From Solirubrobacteraceae bacterium (GTDB taxonomy: Bacteria; Actinomycetota; Thermoleophilia; Solirubrobacterales; Solirubrobacteraceae), in the NCBI GenBank assembly GCA_019683665.1, contig JADGIB010000004.1:1-31191 (forward strand): a stretch of DNA of 31,191 nt, given 5' to 3'. The notes under the pieces were generated by a model that worked only from the letters and a program-made list of their open reading frames with translations, was not told where the DNA came from and made no database searches. Numbering within the stretch: the first letter of the stretch is position 1; the number at the start of each line of letters is the position of its first letter. A program made the position numbers and the translations under genes. Positions 25,192-31,191 of the stretch are shown piece by piece.

Positions 25192-25581
25192 CTACCGCCG
25201 CTTCAGGTCGAGCGCCAGCGAGTTGATGCAGTAGCGCATCCCGCCACGCTCGGGCGGCCCGTCGTCGAAGACGTGGCCGAGGTGCGAGCCGCAGGCGCGG
25301 CAGCGGACCTCGGTGCGGATCATCCCGTGGCTGCGGTCCTCGACGAGCTCGACCGCCTCGGCGACCGCCGGCTCGGTGAAGCTCGGCCAGCCGGACCCCG
25401 AGTCGTACTTCGTCGCGGAGTCGAACAGCGTCGCCCCGCACGCCGCGCAGTGGTAGGTGCCGTCGGCCTTCTCGGTGACGTACTCGCCGCTCCACGGCCG
25501 CTCGGTCGCGCCCTCGCGCAGGACCGCGTACTGCTCGGGGGTGAGCCGCTCGCGCAGCTCGCGCTCGTCGACGCCGCCCAT
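25192..25581 (-). CDS. msrB: Peptide methionine-R-sulfoxide reductase MsrB
   Basis: 129 aa. It repairs oxidised methionine (R form) in proteins. Structural zinc ligands are the two CxxC pairs in YHCAACGATLF and VRCRACGSHLGHVF. The GWPSF motif and the resolving/catalytic segment RYCINSLALDL with the active Cys are present. The start is ATG 25581 in a TGATG overlap with the greA stop, so it is co-translated with greA; GTG 25584 is the codon just before. Confidence 0.95.
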   Translation of the reverse strand: MGGVDERELRERLTPEQYAVLREGATERPWSGEYVTEKADGTYHCAACGATLFDSATKYDSGSGWPSFTEPAVAEAVELVEDRSHGMIRTEVRCRACGSHLGHVFDDGPPERGGMRYCINSLALDLKRR

Positions 25582-26039
25582 CACGACACCGCCACGAGCC
25601 GCAGGCGACGCTCGCCGCGGGGCGTCTGCACGGTCGCGACCTCGCCGGCGCGGCGGCCGCCGAGCGCGGCGGCGACCGGCGACTCGGCCGAGAGCAGGCC
25701 CTTGCCGGCGTCGGCCTCGTTGGACGACACGATCCGGTAGGTGGCGCGCCGCCCGGTCTCCTCGTCCTCGACCTCGACGGTCGAGCCGAAGCCGACGACG
25801 TCGCCGGAGGCAGCCTCGACGACCTCGGCCTTGGCGATGCGCTCGCGCAGCTTGAGGATGCGCGTCTCGAGGTGCGCCTGGGCCTCCTTGGCCGCGTGGT
25901 ACTCCGCGTTCTCCTTCAGGTCGCCGAACTCGCGGGCGGTCTTGATCTGGCGCGCGATCTCCTGGCGGGCCGGGCCCTCGAGCTCGGCGAGCTCGGCGCG
26001 CAGCGCCTCCAGGCCCTCCGCCGTGATGGCGTTCTCCAT
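25581..26039 (-). CDS. greA: Transcription elongation factor GreA
   Basis: 152 aa, standard GreA. It has an N-terminal coiled coil (residues 1-75) with LEALRAELAELE and the tip motif ARE-FGDLKENAEYHAAKEAQ, whose acidic residues help RNA polymerase cleave backtracked RNA. An FKBP-like C-terminal domain follows (VVGFGSTVEVEDEETGRRATYRIV, LLSAESPVAAALGGRRAGEVATV). Start ATG 26039; GACACT (26046-26051, minus strand) is a -10 candidate 6 nt upstream. First gene of greA-msrB. Confidence 0.95.
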   Translation of the reverse strand: MENAITAEGLEALRAELAELEGPARQEIARQIKTAREFGDLKENAEYHAAKEAQAHLETRILKLRERIAKAEVVEAASGDVVGFGSTVEVEDEETGRRATYRIVSSNEADAGKGLLSAESPVAAALGGRRAGEVATVQTPRGERRLRLVAVS

Positions 26040-26077
26040 CCGGACAGTGTCGCAGGACGCCGCGCGCCGGACCGCGC

Positions 26078-26947
26078 TCAGGCCGCCGACGTCGCGCCGC
26101 GCCGCCTCTTGGGCCGGAACGCGTGCTCGAGGTCGTCGGGGTCGAAGCCCGGGGCGGCCGGGCCGCCGGTCGCGAAGCGGTACAGCGCGACGCGGAAGAC
26201 CTGCCCGAGCGTGTTGCCGACGACGGCGGCGACGACGATGACGACGACGCCGACGGCGGCGATCACGACCCCGCCCGCGTTCCCGACGGCGACGCCGAGC
26301 ACGACGATCGCGATCCCCGGCAGGACGCCGAGGAGGAAGACGATGACGCCGATCGCGGCCGAGCCGACGACGCCCTCGCCCCAGCGGGCGCGGATGATCT
26401 CGACCGACCGCTTCAGCGCGTCGCGCGGGCCGAGGTTCTCGAAGGCCAGCAGCGGGATGACGAAGAAGCTCGCCAGGGTCCAGGCGACGCTCACGAGCGC
26501 GGTGAAGACGAGGCCGATGATCCGCAGCAGGCCGTTCTCGCTCTCGGCCAGCTGCTGCAGCGCGTTGATGACGAGGCCGACGGTGGCCTGGACGAGCGCC
26601 CACTTCGCGATCGCGCCCGTGTGGCGGCGGGCGACCGCCAGCCCGGAGCGCAGCGTCGCGTTCTCGCCGTCCATGACCTGCGCGGTGGCGGCGGCGAGGC
26701 CGACGCCGGTGTAGATCGTCGCGAACGCCGACAGGTACAGGGCGACCGCCGCGAACGGCAGGATCCACCACCAGCGGTCGGTCGCCGCCCAGATGCCGAC
26801 GCCGGGCGCGAGCACGATCACGACCGAGAGCGTCGCCGCGATCGCGCCGACGATCGGGAACGCGAGGAGGGAGCGGTCGGCCTTGAGGATCGCCCAGCTG
26901 TCCTTCGTCAGGCGCCAGCCGCGGCCGATGCGAGAGGTCTTCTTCAT
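26078..26947 (-). CDS. DUF6159 family multi-pass membrane protein
   Basis: 289 aa. A short amphipathic start (IGRGWRLTKDSWAILKADRSLLAFP) is typical of DUF6159. It is followed by about six helices: near residues 30-50, 60-85, 115-135, 145-165, then two very hydrophobic Val/Ala/Gly-rich ones around 200-245. The C-terminus is soluble and basic, with ALYRFATGGPAAPGFDPDDLEHAF. Function of the family is unknown. GGAG lies 4 nt before ATG 26947, a normal ribosome site unlike many neighbours. Confidence 0.85.
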   Translation of the reverse strand: MKKTSRIGRGWRLTKDSWAILKADRSLLAFPIVGAIAATLSVVIVLAPGVGIWAATDRWWWILPFAAVALYLSAFATIYTGVGLAAATAQVMDGENATLRSGLAVARRHTGAIAKWALVQATVGLVINALQQLAESENGLLRIIGLVFTALVSVAWTLASFFVIPLLAFENLGPRDALKRSVEIIRARWGEGVVGSAAIGVIVFLLGVLPGIAIVVLGVAVGNAGGVVIAAVGVVVIVVAAVVGNTLGQVFRVALYRFATGGPAAPGFDPDDLEHAFRPKRRRGATSAA

Positions 26948-26965
26948 GGTCTCCGTGGTGGGTCG

Positions 26966-26983
26966 GTGACGGCCGTCACTCTA
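26966..26983 (-). promoter_or_regulatory. Promoter and 14-bp palindromic operator of the DUF6159 gene
   Basis: TAGAGT (26978-26983, minus strand) is the -10 and overlaps the TAG stop of the Rpf-like gene. Immediately downstream, over the likely start site, is the perfect palindrome GTGACGGCCGTCAC (26966-26979). A repressor bound there would block initiation. Confidence 0.5.
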
Positions 26984-28000
26984 GGCGACGAGCGCGGCGC
27001 AGTCCCAGTTGTCGGCACCGGCCCCGTTCGCCCACAGCTTGGCCGCGAGCCGGTCCTGCTCGGCCTTCGAGGCCTGGTAGGCGTGGGGCGTGCTGCCGCC
27101 CAGGCCCCGCCACGTCTCGGGCATGAACTGGTAGTAGCCGGAGGCGCCCGCCCAGTTCGGCGGGAGGTTCTGGCCGCCCGACTCGCACTGGACGATCGGC
27201 CACGGGATCGCCCACGGCCCGCCGGGCCCGACGGCCTTCGCGGCCCGCTCGCGCTCGGCCAGCAGCCGCCGCAGCCGGCGCTCGGCGGCGCGGCGGCCGG
27301 CGCGGGTGTCGCGCAGCGCCGCCTCGCGGGCGGCGCGGGCGCGGGCCAGGCTCGCGCGGCGCTCCTGGAGGGCGGCCTCCATGCCGGCGAGCGCGTCGCG
27401 GCGCCGGCGGGTGGCGATCACCTCGTCGCGCTGGCGGTCCTCGAGCGCGGCGAGGCGGCGCGCCTGCGCCCGGGAGGCGGCGCGCGCGTCGCGCACGCGG
27501 GCGACGATCCGCTCGTCGCTGCGCTGGATGCGGCGCAGGAACTCGGCCCGCTCGAGCAGGTCGCTGAGGTCCTGCGACGAGAGGACGACGGTCACGAGGT
27601 CGGGCGGCGTCGACGTGTAGCGCTCGCGCAGGCGGCGGGCCAGCAGCTCGCGCCCCTCGGCCAGGCGCCGCGAGAGCCGCTGGGCGCGGGCGCGCTCGCT
27701 GCGCAGCCGCGCCTGGGTCTCCCCCAGCTCGGCCTCGTCGCGGGCGAGGTCGGCGCGGACGCCGGCCAGGCGCCGCTGCAGCACGGCGACGTCCTCGGCC
27801 AGCGACCGCTCGAGCCGGGCGAGCCGCTCGGCGGCGGAGGCGAGCGCCCGCTCGCGGGCGCGCCCGCGCTCGATGCGCGACTCGAGCTCGCGCTCGGTGG
27901 CGCCGCCGGCCACGAGCGGGCTGCCGGCCCACAGGGCGAGCGGGACGAGGATCGCGGCCGCGGCGACGGCGAGGATGGATCGTGGCGAACGGCGGGACAT
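26981..28000 (-). CDS. Secreted coiled-coil Rpf-like lytic transglycosylase
   Basis: 339 aa. An N-terminal signal or anchor helix (SILAVAAAAILVPLALWAG) is followed by a long Arg/Glu/Ala-rich coiled coil of about 200 residues (to about 255) resembling PcsB/CwlO-type stalks. The C-terminal domain of about 75 aa is Rpf-like: WPIVQCESGGQNLPPNWAGASGYYQFMPETWRGLGG, with the catalytic Glu in CESGG, and a paired Cys in NWDCAAL. Such proteins cleave peptidoglycan, and in actinobacteria can wake dormant cells. Coiled-coil stalks are often controlled by FtsEX, not seen here. ATG 28000 preferred over 28045 because the signal helix then starts correctly. Confidence 0.88.
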   Translation of the reverse strand: MSRRSPRSILAVAAAAILVPLALWAGSPLVAGGATERELESRIERGRARERALASAAERLARLERSLAEDVAVLQRRLAGVRADLARDEAELGETQARLRSERARAQRLSRRLAEGRELLARRLRERYTSTPPDLVTVVLSSQDLSDLLERAEFLRRIQRSDERIVARVRDARAASRAQARRLAALEDRQRDEVIATRRRRDALAGMEAALQERRASLARARAAREAALRDTRAGRRAAERRLRRLLAERERAAKAVGPGGPWAIPWPIVQCESGGQNLPPNWAGASGYYQFMPETWRGLGGSTPHAYQASKAEQDRLAAKLWANGAGADNWDCAALVA

Positions 28001-28060
28001 CCGGCGGCGTCCCGACCGTAGCGGCGGCCGCGCCGGCGCCTGCAACCTCCCGTGCAGGGC

Positions 28061-28447
28061 CTAGGCGACGAGCGCGTCGAACAGGTGGTCGAGCGTCGCC
28101 TGCGGGTCGTCGCACAGCCCGGTGTGCACGCGCGACGGCTGGATGATCGTGCTCGACGGGGCGACGAGCCAGCCGAAGCGCTCGGAGCGGTCCAGCGCGG
28201 CGATCGGCCCGGCGGCGGGGTCGCCGGCGGCGATCCGCTCGATCGCGCGCAGGTGGGCGCGGACCGCCTCGACGTCGACGTCGGGGTCGAGCGCCCGCAG
28301 GCGCGCCTCGTCGAGGCCGGTGCGGGCGGCGAGGAAGCCGCGCCGGCGGGCGTGCAGGACGACGCCGGCGTTCACGCGCTCGCCCCGCTCGACCCGCGGG
28401 ACGACGCGGAGGATCGCGTAGTCGAACGGGCTACGCGCGCCGGGCAT
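28061..28447 (-). CDS. DUF3037 protein
   Basis: 128 aa. DUF3037 signature: FDYAILRVVPRVERGERVNAGVVLHARRRGFL at the N-terminus, and a C-terminal region FGWLVAPSSTIIQPSRVHTGLCDDPQATLDHLFDALV. Function unknown. It overlaps the upstream HipA-like kinase gene by 17 bp in another frame, so translation is coupled. The pairing suggests a partner or regulator of the kinase; this is inference. Confidence 0.9.
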   Translation of the reverse strand: MPGARSPFDYAILRVVPRVERGERVNAGVVLHARRRGFLAARTGLDEARLRALDPDVDVEAVRAHLRAIERIAAGDPAAGPIAALDRSERFGWLVAPSSTIIQPSRVHTGLCDDPQATLDHLFDALVA

Positions 28448-29195
28448 CCTCGGCCTCCTGGGCGATCTCGCGCGAGCGGGCCAGCCGCGCCCCGAGGTAG
28501 TCGACGTACGCGCCCGGGTCGGCCCCGTCGAACCAGCCGGGCGGCACGAGCCCGACGAGCCGCTCCAGCAGCGCGCGGTCGACGCGCGGGGCCAGGCGCG
28601 CGTCGGCCTCGACGACGGAGCCGGCGACCGGCAGCAGGACGTGCTCGGCGATCTGCGGGAACGGGCGGGCGGCGTCGGCCGGGTCGAGCCCGGCGTGCTG
28701 GCGGTAGAGGGCGGCGCCGTGGTCGATGAGCCACAGGCGCCCGTGCCAGCGCAGCAGGTTCGGGTTCTGGGCGGTGCGGTCGACGTTCGTCGTCAGCGCG
28801 TCGAGCCAGACGACGTCGGCGGCGAGCGCCGGGTCGGGCTGCCAGCCGGCGGCGGGCGTGTACGGGAGCGCGCCGGGCAGGAAGTCGACGCCGAGGTTCG
28901 TCCCGGCGCTGCCCTCGATCAGCTCCTGGATCTCGGGGTCGGGCTCGGCGCGTCCGAGGGCGGCGTCGACGTCGGCGACGACGAGCTCGGGGACGGGCAG
29001 GTCGAGCGCGCGGGCCAGCTCGCCGGCGATGACCTCGGCCGCGAGCACCCGCGGCCCCTGGCCGGCGCCGCGGAACTTGAGGACGTAGAGGCCGTCGTCG
29101 TCGGCCTCGACGAGCCCGGGCAGCGACCCGCCCTCGCGCAGGGGCGTGACGTAGCGGGTGGCGCCGACGCGGCGCAGGCCGGCCTGGACGGGCAC
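28431..29195 (-). CDS. HipA-like kinase
   Basis: 254 aa, shorter than HipA toxin (about 440 aa). Kinase elements can be seen: LYVLKFRGAGQGPRVLAAEVIAGELARALDLPVPELVV (nucleotide-binding Lys and helix), the catalytic loop LTTNVDRTAQNPNLLRW, and the DFG-like LWLIDHGAALY. HipA kinases phosphorylate proteins such as glutamyl-tRNA synthetase, but this compact form has an unknown target. There is no hipB-like antitoxin. Start GTG 29195; TACGGT (29203-29208, minus strand) is a -10 box 7 nt upstream. It forms a two-gene unit with DUF3037. Confidence 0.85.
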   Translation of the reverse strand: MPVQAGLRRVGATRYVTPLREGGSLPGLVEADDDGLYVLKFRGAGQGPRVLAAEVIAGELARALDLPVPELVVADVDAALGRAEPDPEIQELIEGSAGTNLGVDFLPGALPYTPAAGWQPDPALAADVVWLDALTTNVDRTAQNPNLLRWHGRLWLIDHGAALYRQHAGLDPADAARPFPQIAEHVLLPVAGSVVEADARLAPRVDRALLERLVGLVPPGWFDGADPGAYVDYLGARLARSREIAQEAEDARRA

Positions 29196-29238
29196 GCGCG
29201 AGACCGTAGCGGCCGCGCGCGCCCGCCGCCGGCGCCGG

Positions 29239-29451
29239 TCAGGCCCGCAGCCCGGTGAGCCGCGGCGTGAGCGGCTCCTCCCGCACCCGGGCGCGGGAGA
29301 AGCGCCCCGGCGTGCGGGACGCGGGCGACGGGCGCGTGCGCGGCGCGACCGTCAGGTCACCCCGGCAGCACGGGCAGGTCGCCGTGCTGAGCGACCAGGG
29401 GTCGAGGGCGCGGGCGTTGTACGAACGCCCGCAGGCGGCACACGCGAGCAT
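29239..29451 (-). CDS. Small zinc-ribbon protein
   Basis: 70 aa. Two CxxC knuckles, CAACG and CPCC, about 25 residues apart with the sequence NARALDPWSLSTATCPCC, predict a zinc ribbon. The C-terminal half is basic and Pro/Ser-rich, probably disordered, and could bind nucleic acid. ATG 29451 is chosen because its promoter lies directly upstream; the longer frame from 29496 would start inside that promoter. Function unknown. Confidence 0.7.
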   Translation of the reverse strand: MLACAACGRSYNARALDPWSLSTATCPCCRGDLTVAPRTRPSPASRTPGRFSRARVREEPLTPRLTGLRA

Positions 29452-29458
29452 GTGCGGA

Positions 29459-29487
29459 ACCGTACAAGCTCGAACCGGGTTCGACAA
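29459..29487 (-). promoter_or_regulatory. Zinc-ribbon gene promoter with 15-bp palindrome
   Basis: On the minus strand TTGTCG (29482-29487) and TACGGT (29459-29464) are -35 and -10 boxes exactly 17 nt apart, 7 nt before the ATG. Between and over the -35 lies the inverted repeat TCGAACC-G-GGTTCGA (29470-29484), well placed for a repressor. Confidence 0.6.
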
Positions 29488-29520
29488 GGTCCCCACCCCG
29501 ACTACGGCTCCCTGACACGG

Positions 29521-30156
29521 CTAGGCGCCGAGCTCGGCCCGCAGCGCCTCGAGGTCGGCGCGCAGCGCGGCGACCTCCCGCTCGAGGCGCTCGATCCGCG
29601 CCTCGTCGACCGCGGGGGCGGCGGGCGCCGCAGGCGCGGGCGCCGGCGCGGCGGCAACGGCGGGCGCCTCGGCCGGCGCCGCCCCGCCGAGGACCTGCGC
29701 GTAGCGCTCCTCCTTCTGCCCCGGCCGGCGCTCCAGGCGCGCGACGAGCCCGCGCTCGACGAGCCGGTCGAGCATGGCCTGGACGTCGGCGAGCGCGTCG
29801 AACGGGTGCAGCCGGTGGGCGCGCTGCTTCAGCTCGCCGGGCGTCTGCGGCCCGCGCAGCATGAGGACGGCCAGCAGCGCGAGCTCGTCGCCGGCCAGCC
29901 CGAGCGCCTCGTCGAGCAGATGGCGGTACTTCGCCGTGCGGCCCGCCCCGGCCAGCCGCGCCCAGCGGCGGCGGGCGAGCCGCTGCAGGGCGTCGCGGAT
30001 CGTCGCCTCGTCGAGCGCCATGACCGGGTCGCGGTTCGTCGACTGGTTGCAGGCCAGGCGCAGCGCGTTGAGGCTCAGCGGGTAGGCGTCGGGTGTCGTG
30101 CGCTGCTTCTCGATGAGGCAGCCGAGCACCCGCAGCTCGATCGCGTCGGGCTCCAT
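29521..30156 (-). CDS. YceH/DUF480 family protein
   Basis: 211 aa. The DUF480 signature is strong: ELRVLGCLIEKQRTTPDAYPLSLNALRLACNQSTNRDPVM at the N-terminus, then LLAVLMLRGPQTPGELKQRAHRLHPF and VERGLVARLERRPGQKEERYAQ, two winged-helix units. The C-terminus is an Ala/Pro linker and a short coiled coil (ARIERLEREVAALRADLEALRAEL). A DNA-binding role is likely from fold; target unknown. Start ATG 30156; TAGCGT (30164-30169, minus strand) is 7 nt upstream and includes the TAG stop of the methyltransferase. Confidence 0.93.
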   Translation of the reverse strand: MEPDAIELRVLGCLIEKQRTTPDAYPLSLNALRLACNQSTNRDPVMALDEATIRDALQRLARRRWARLAGAGRTAKYRHLLDEALGLAGDELALLAVLMLRGPQTPGELKQRAHRLHPFDALADVQAMLDRLVERGLVARLERRPGQKEERYAQVLGGAAPAEAPAVAAAPAPAPAAPAAPAVDEARIERLEREVAALRADLEALRAELGA

Positions 30157-30166
30157 GGCCGGGACG

Positions 30167-30790
30167 CTATCGCGGCGTCAGCCGGTGCACCCGGACGCGC
30201 GGGCCGGCCGGATCCGGCGTCGAGCGGATCGCGAAGCGCTCGGCCGCGGCGGCCAGGAAGCGCTCGGCCGGGGCGCGCCCCGGATCGGCGATCCACGCCT
30301 CCCCCCGCTCCCCCACGAGCGCAGGCAGCAGCTCGAGCAGGACCGGGACGTTGCGCGCCTCGTAGAGGAGGTCGGAGCCGAGGACGAGCGGCCACGGCGC
30401 CCGCTCCAGCAGCGGCCCGGGCTCGGTCCAGGAGACGACCGCGGTCTCGATCTCGACCCCGTTGCGGCGGGCGTTGCCGGCCGCGAACGCGACCGCGTCG
30501 GGCGACCAGTCGGTGGCCAGGACCCGCCCGCCCGCGGCCGCGGCGGCGATCGCCGGCAGGCCCAGCCCGCAGCCGAGCTCGACGACCCGCGTCCCCCGCA
30601 GCGCCCGGGCGCCGACCGCCCGCGCGAGCGCGAGCGCGCTCGGCCACAGCTCCGCCCAGTACGGCAGGAACTCGTCGCGCTCGAAGGCCGCCTCGTCGAG
30701 GAGCGCCTCGCTGTCGCGCGGGCGGCGGACGATCAGCTCCCGCCCGCCGACCGCGACCGCCTCCTCGACGAGGTCGAGGCCGGCGTCCAT
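30167..30790 (-). CDS. Class I methyltransferase, METTL21-like
   Basis: 207 aa. It has the Rossmann motif VVELGCGLGLPAIAAA, the acidic strand ATDWSPDAVAFAAGNARRNGV, and the METTL-type WPLVLGSDLLYEARN followed by GEAWIADPGR. The N-terminal FLPYWAELWPSALALA matches the Methyltransf_16 group, which modifies lysines of proteins such as ETF-beta or small molecules. Its ATG overlaps the stop of the upstream PH-like gene (TGATG), so both are co-translated. Confidence 0.9.
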   Translation of the reverse strand: MDAGLDLVEEAVAVGGRELIVRRPRDSEALLDEAAFERDEFLPYWAELWPSALALARAVGARALRGTRVVELGCGLGLPAIAAAAAGGRVLATDWSPDAVAFAAGNARRNGVEIETAVVSWTEPGPLLERAPWPLVLGSDLLYEARNVPVLLELLPALVGERGEAWIADPGRAPAERFLAAAAERFAIRSTPDPAGPRVRVHRLTPR

Positions 30791-31191
30791 CAGGCGACCG
30801 CCCGCTCGCGCAGGTGGCGGACGACGGCGTCGGCCGTGTCGGGGCGCAGCTCGGCGAACGAGAAGCGCCGCCCGGCGTGGGCGCGCAGCCGCAGGACCGC
30901 GGTGCGCCCGCGCGGCCACGACGGCCGCTGGTCGACCTCGGCGATCGCCTCGAAGCGCAGCGAGCGGACCCGCTCGCCGACCGCGTCCTCGTTCAGCCAC
31001 AGCAGGCGGCGGTCGGTCACCGCCAGGCGGGCCTGCGGGCTGGCCCACGTCGAGGTCGGGGCGACGAGCACGACGTCCTCGTCGTCGTGGAGGGCGCGGG
31101 CCAGCTCGCCGCCGAGCGCGGCGCGCACCTCCGGGTCCAGCCAGGACGCGGCCGCCCGCCGCCGCCCGCCGGCCGGGCGGCGCGGCCCGCC
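30790..31191 (-). CDS. PH-like domain protein, 5' end outside window
   Basis: The frame is open to the window edge, about 133 codons. The visible protein has a helix (SWLDPEVRAALGGELARALHDDEDVVLVAPT), then strands RLAVTDRRLLWLNED and SLRFEAIAEVDQRPSW, TAVLRLRAHAGRRFSFAEL and a final helix. This matches bacterial PH/YokE-like domains that often sit on membranes or assemble proteins. A GTG at 31128 follows GGAG too closely to be the real start, and protein-like residues precede it, so it is treated as partial. Confidence 0.7.
   Translation of the reverse strand, partial: GGPRRPAGGRRRAAASWLDPEVRAALGGELARALHDDEDVVLVAPTSTWASPQARLAVTDRRLLWLNEDAVGERVRSLRFEAIAEVDQRPSWPRGRTAVLRLRAHAGRRFSFAELRPDTADAVVRHLRERAVA

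Noticed and set aside
29470..29484. GGTTCGA resembling a tRNA T-loop
   Set aside because: No acceptor, D or anticodon stems around it. The sequence is better explained as a palindrome in a promoter.

Overview
The window is about 31 kb of very GC-rich (roughly 75% G+C), densely coding chromosomal DNA. It has no phage, insertion sequence, CRISPR array, rRNA or tRNA that I can recognise. The gene set points to a high-GC actinobacterium: a WhiG/FliA-type sigma factor, an Rpf-like lytic transglycosylase on a coiled-coil stalk, TrkA/TrkH, PEP carboxylase, DUF6159, DUF3037 and a HipA-like kinase. The many short -10 boxes sitting just before start codons fit this too. The style fits Thermoleophilia (Solirubrobacterales) best. 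That placement is inference from gene style, not from a marker gene.

Layout. 1-5224: a CopD-like membrane fragment (+), then on the minus strand a shortened vanillyl-alcohol-oxidase-family protein, the K+ uptake pair trkH/trkA with a 4-base overlap, and a flavin-reductase-like protein. 5225-7019: an intergenic block with phased GAACCT repeats, an NlpC/P60-like secreted protein (+), a small hypothetical (-) and a rhomboid protease (+). 7020-12790 (+): an orphan modA behind a palindromic operator, the sigma factor, two secreted hydrolases (DUF3089 and SGNH), and a decayed GGDEF-EAL gene. 12791-15425: RNase HI (-), a hot-dog thioesterase (+) and a CocE/NonD hydrolase (-). 15454-21399 (-): PEP carboxylase, a ClpE-like zinc-finger AAA+ unfoldase behind a HAIR-like inverted repeat, and a tandem-duplicated DUF892 ferritin-like protein. 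21459-24129 (+): an MFS exporter, an MBL-like protein, a chagasin-like inhibitor and a lone groES. 24145-31191 (mostly -): a HAD phosphatase, a structured possible ncRNA region, greA-msrB, a DUF6159 membrane protein, the Rpf-like hydrolase, HipA-like kinase plus DUF3037, a zinc-ribbon protein, YceH/DUF480, a METTL-type methyltransferase and a PH-like protein that runs off the end.

Themes. Protein quality control (ClpE-like, GroES, MsrB) and envelope remodelling (NlpC-like, Rpf-like, rhomboid, DUF3089, SGNH) recur. About fifteen genes have a TANNNT or GANNNT -10-like hexamer only 6-12 nt before the start codon and no Shine-Dalgarno, which suggests widespread leaderless transcription. The most interesting signals are regulatory or degenerative: the helically phased GAACCT array, the HAIR-like element at the clp promoter, the CCTAGGCA operator at modA, the multi-stem region at 24996-25152, the flavoprotein lacking its FAD loops, and the GGDEF-EAL gene with three lesions. 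I did not find a complete, clearly novel multi-gene system. The HipA-like kinase/DUF3037 pair is the nearest candidate.
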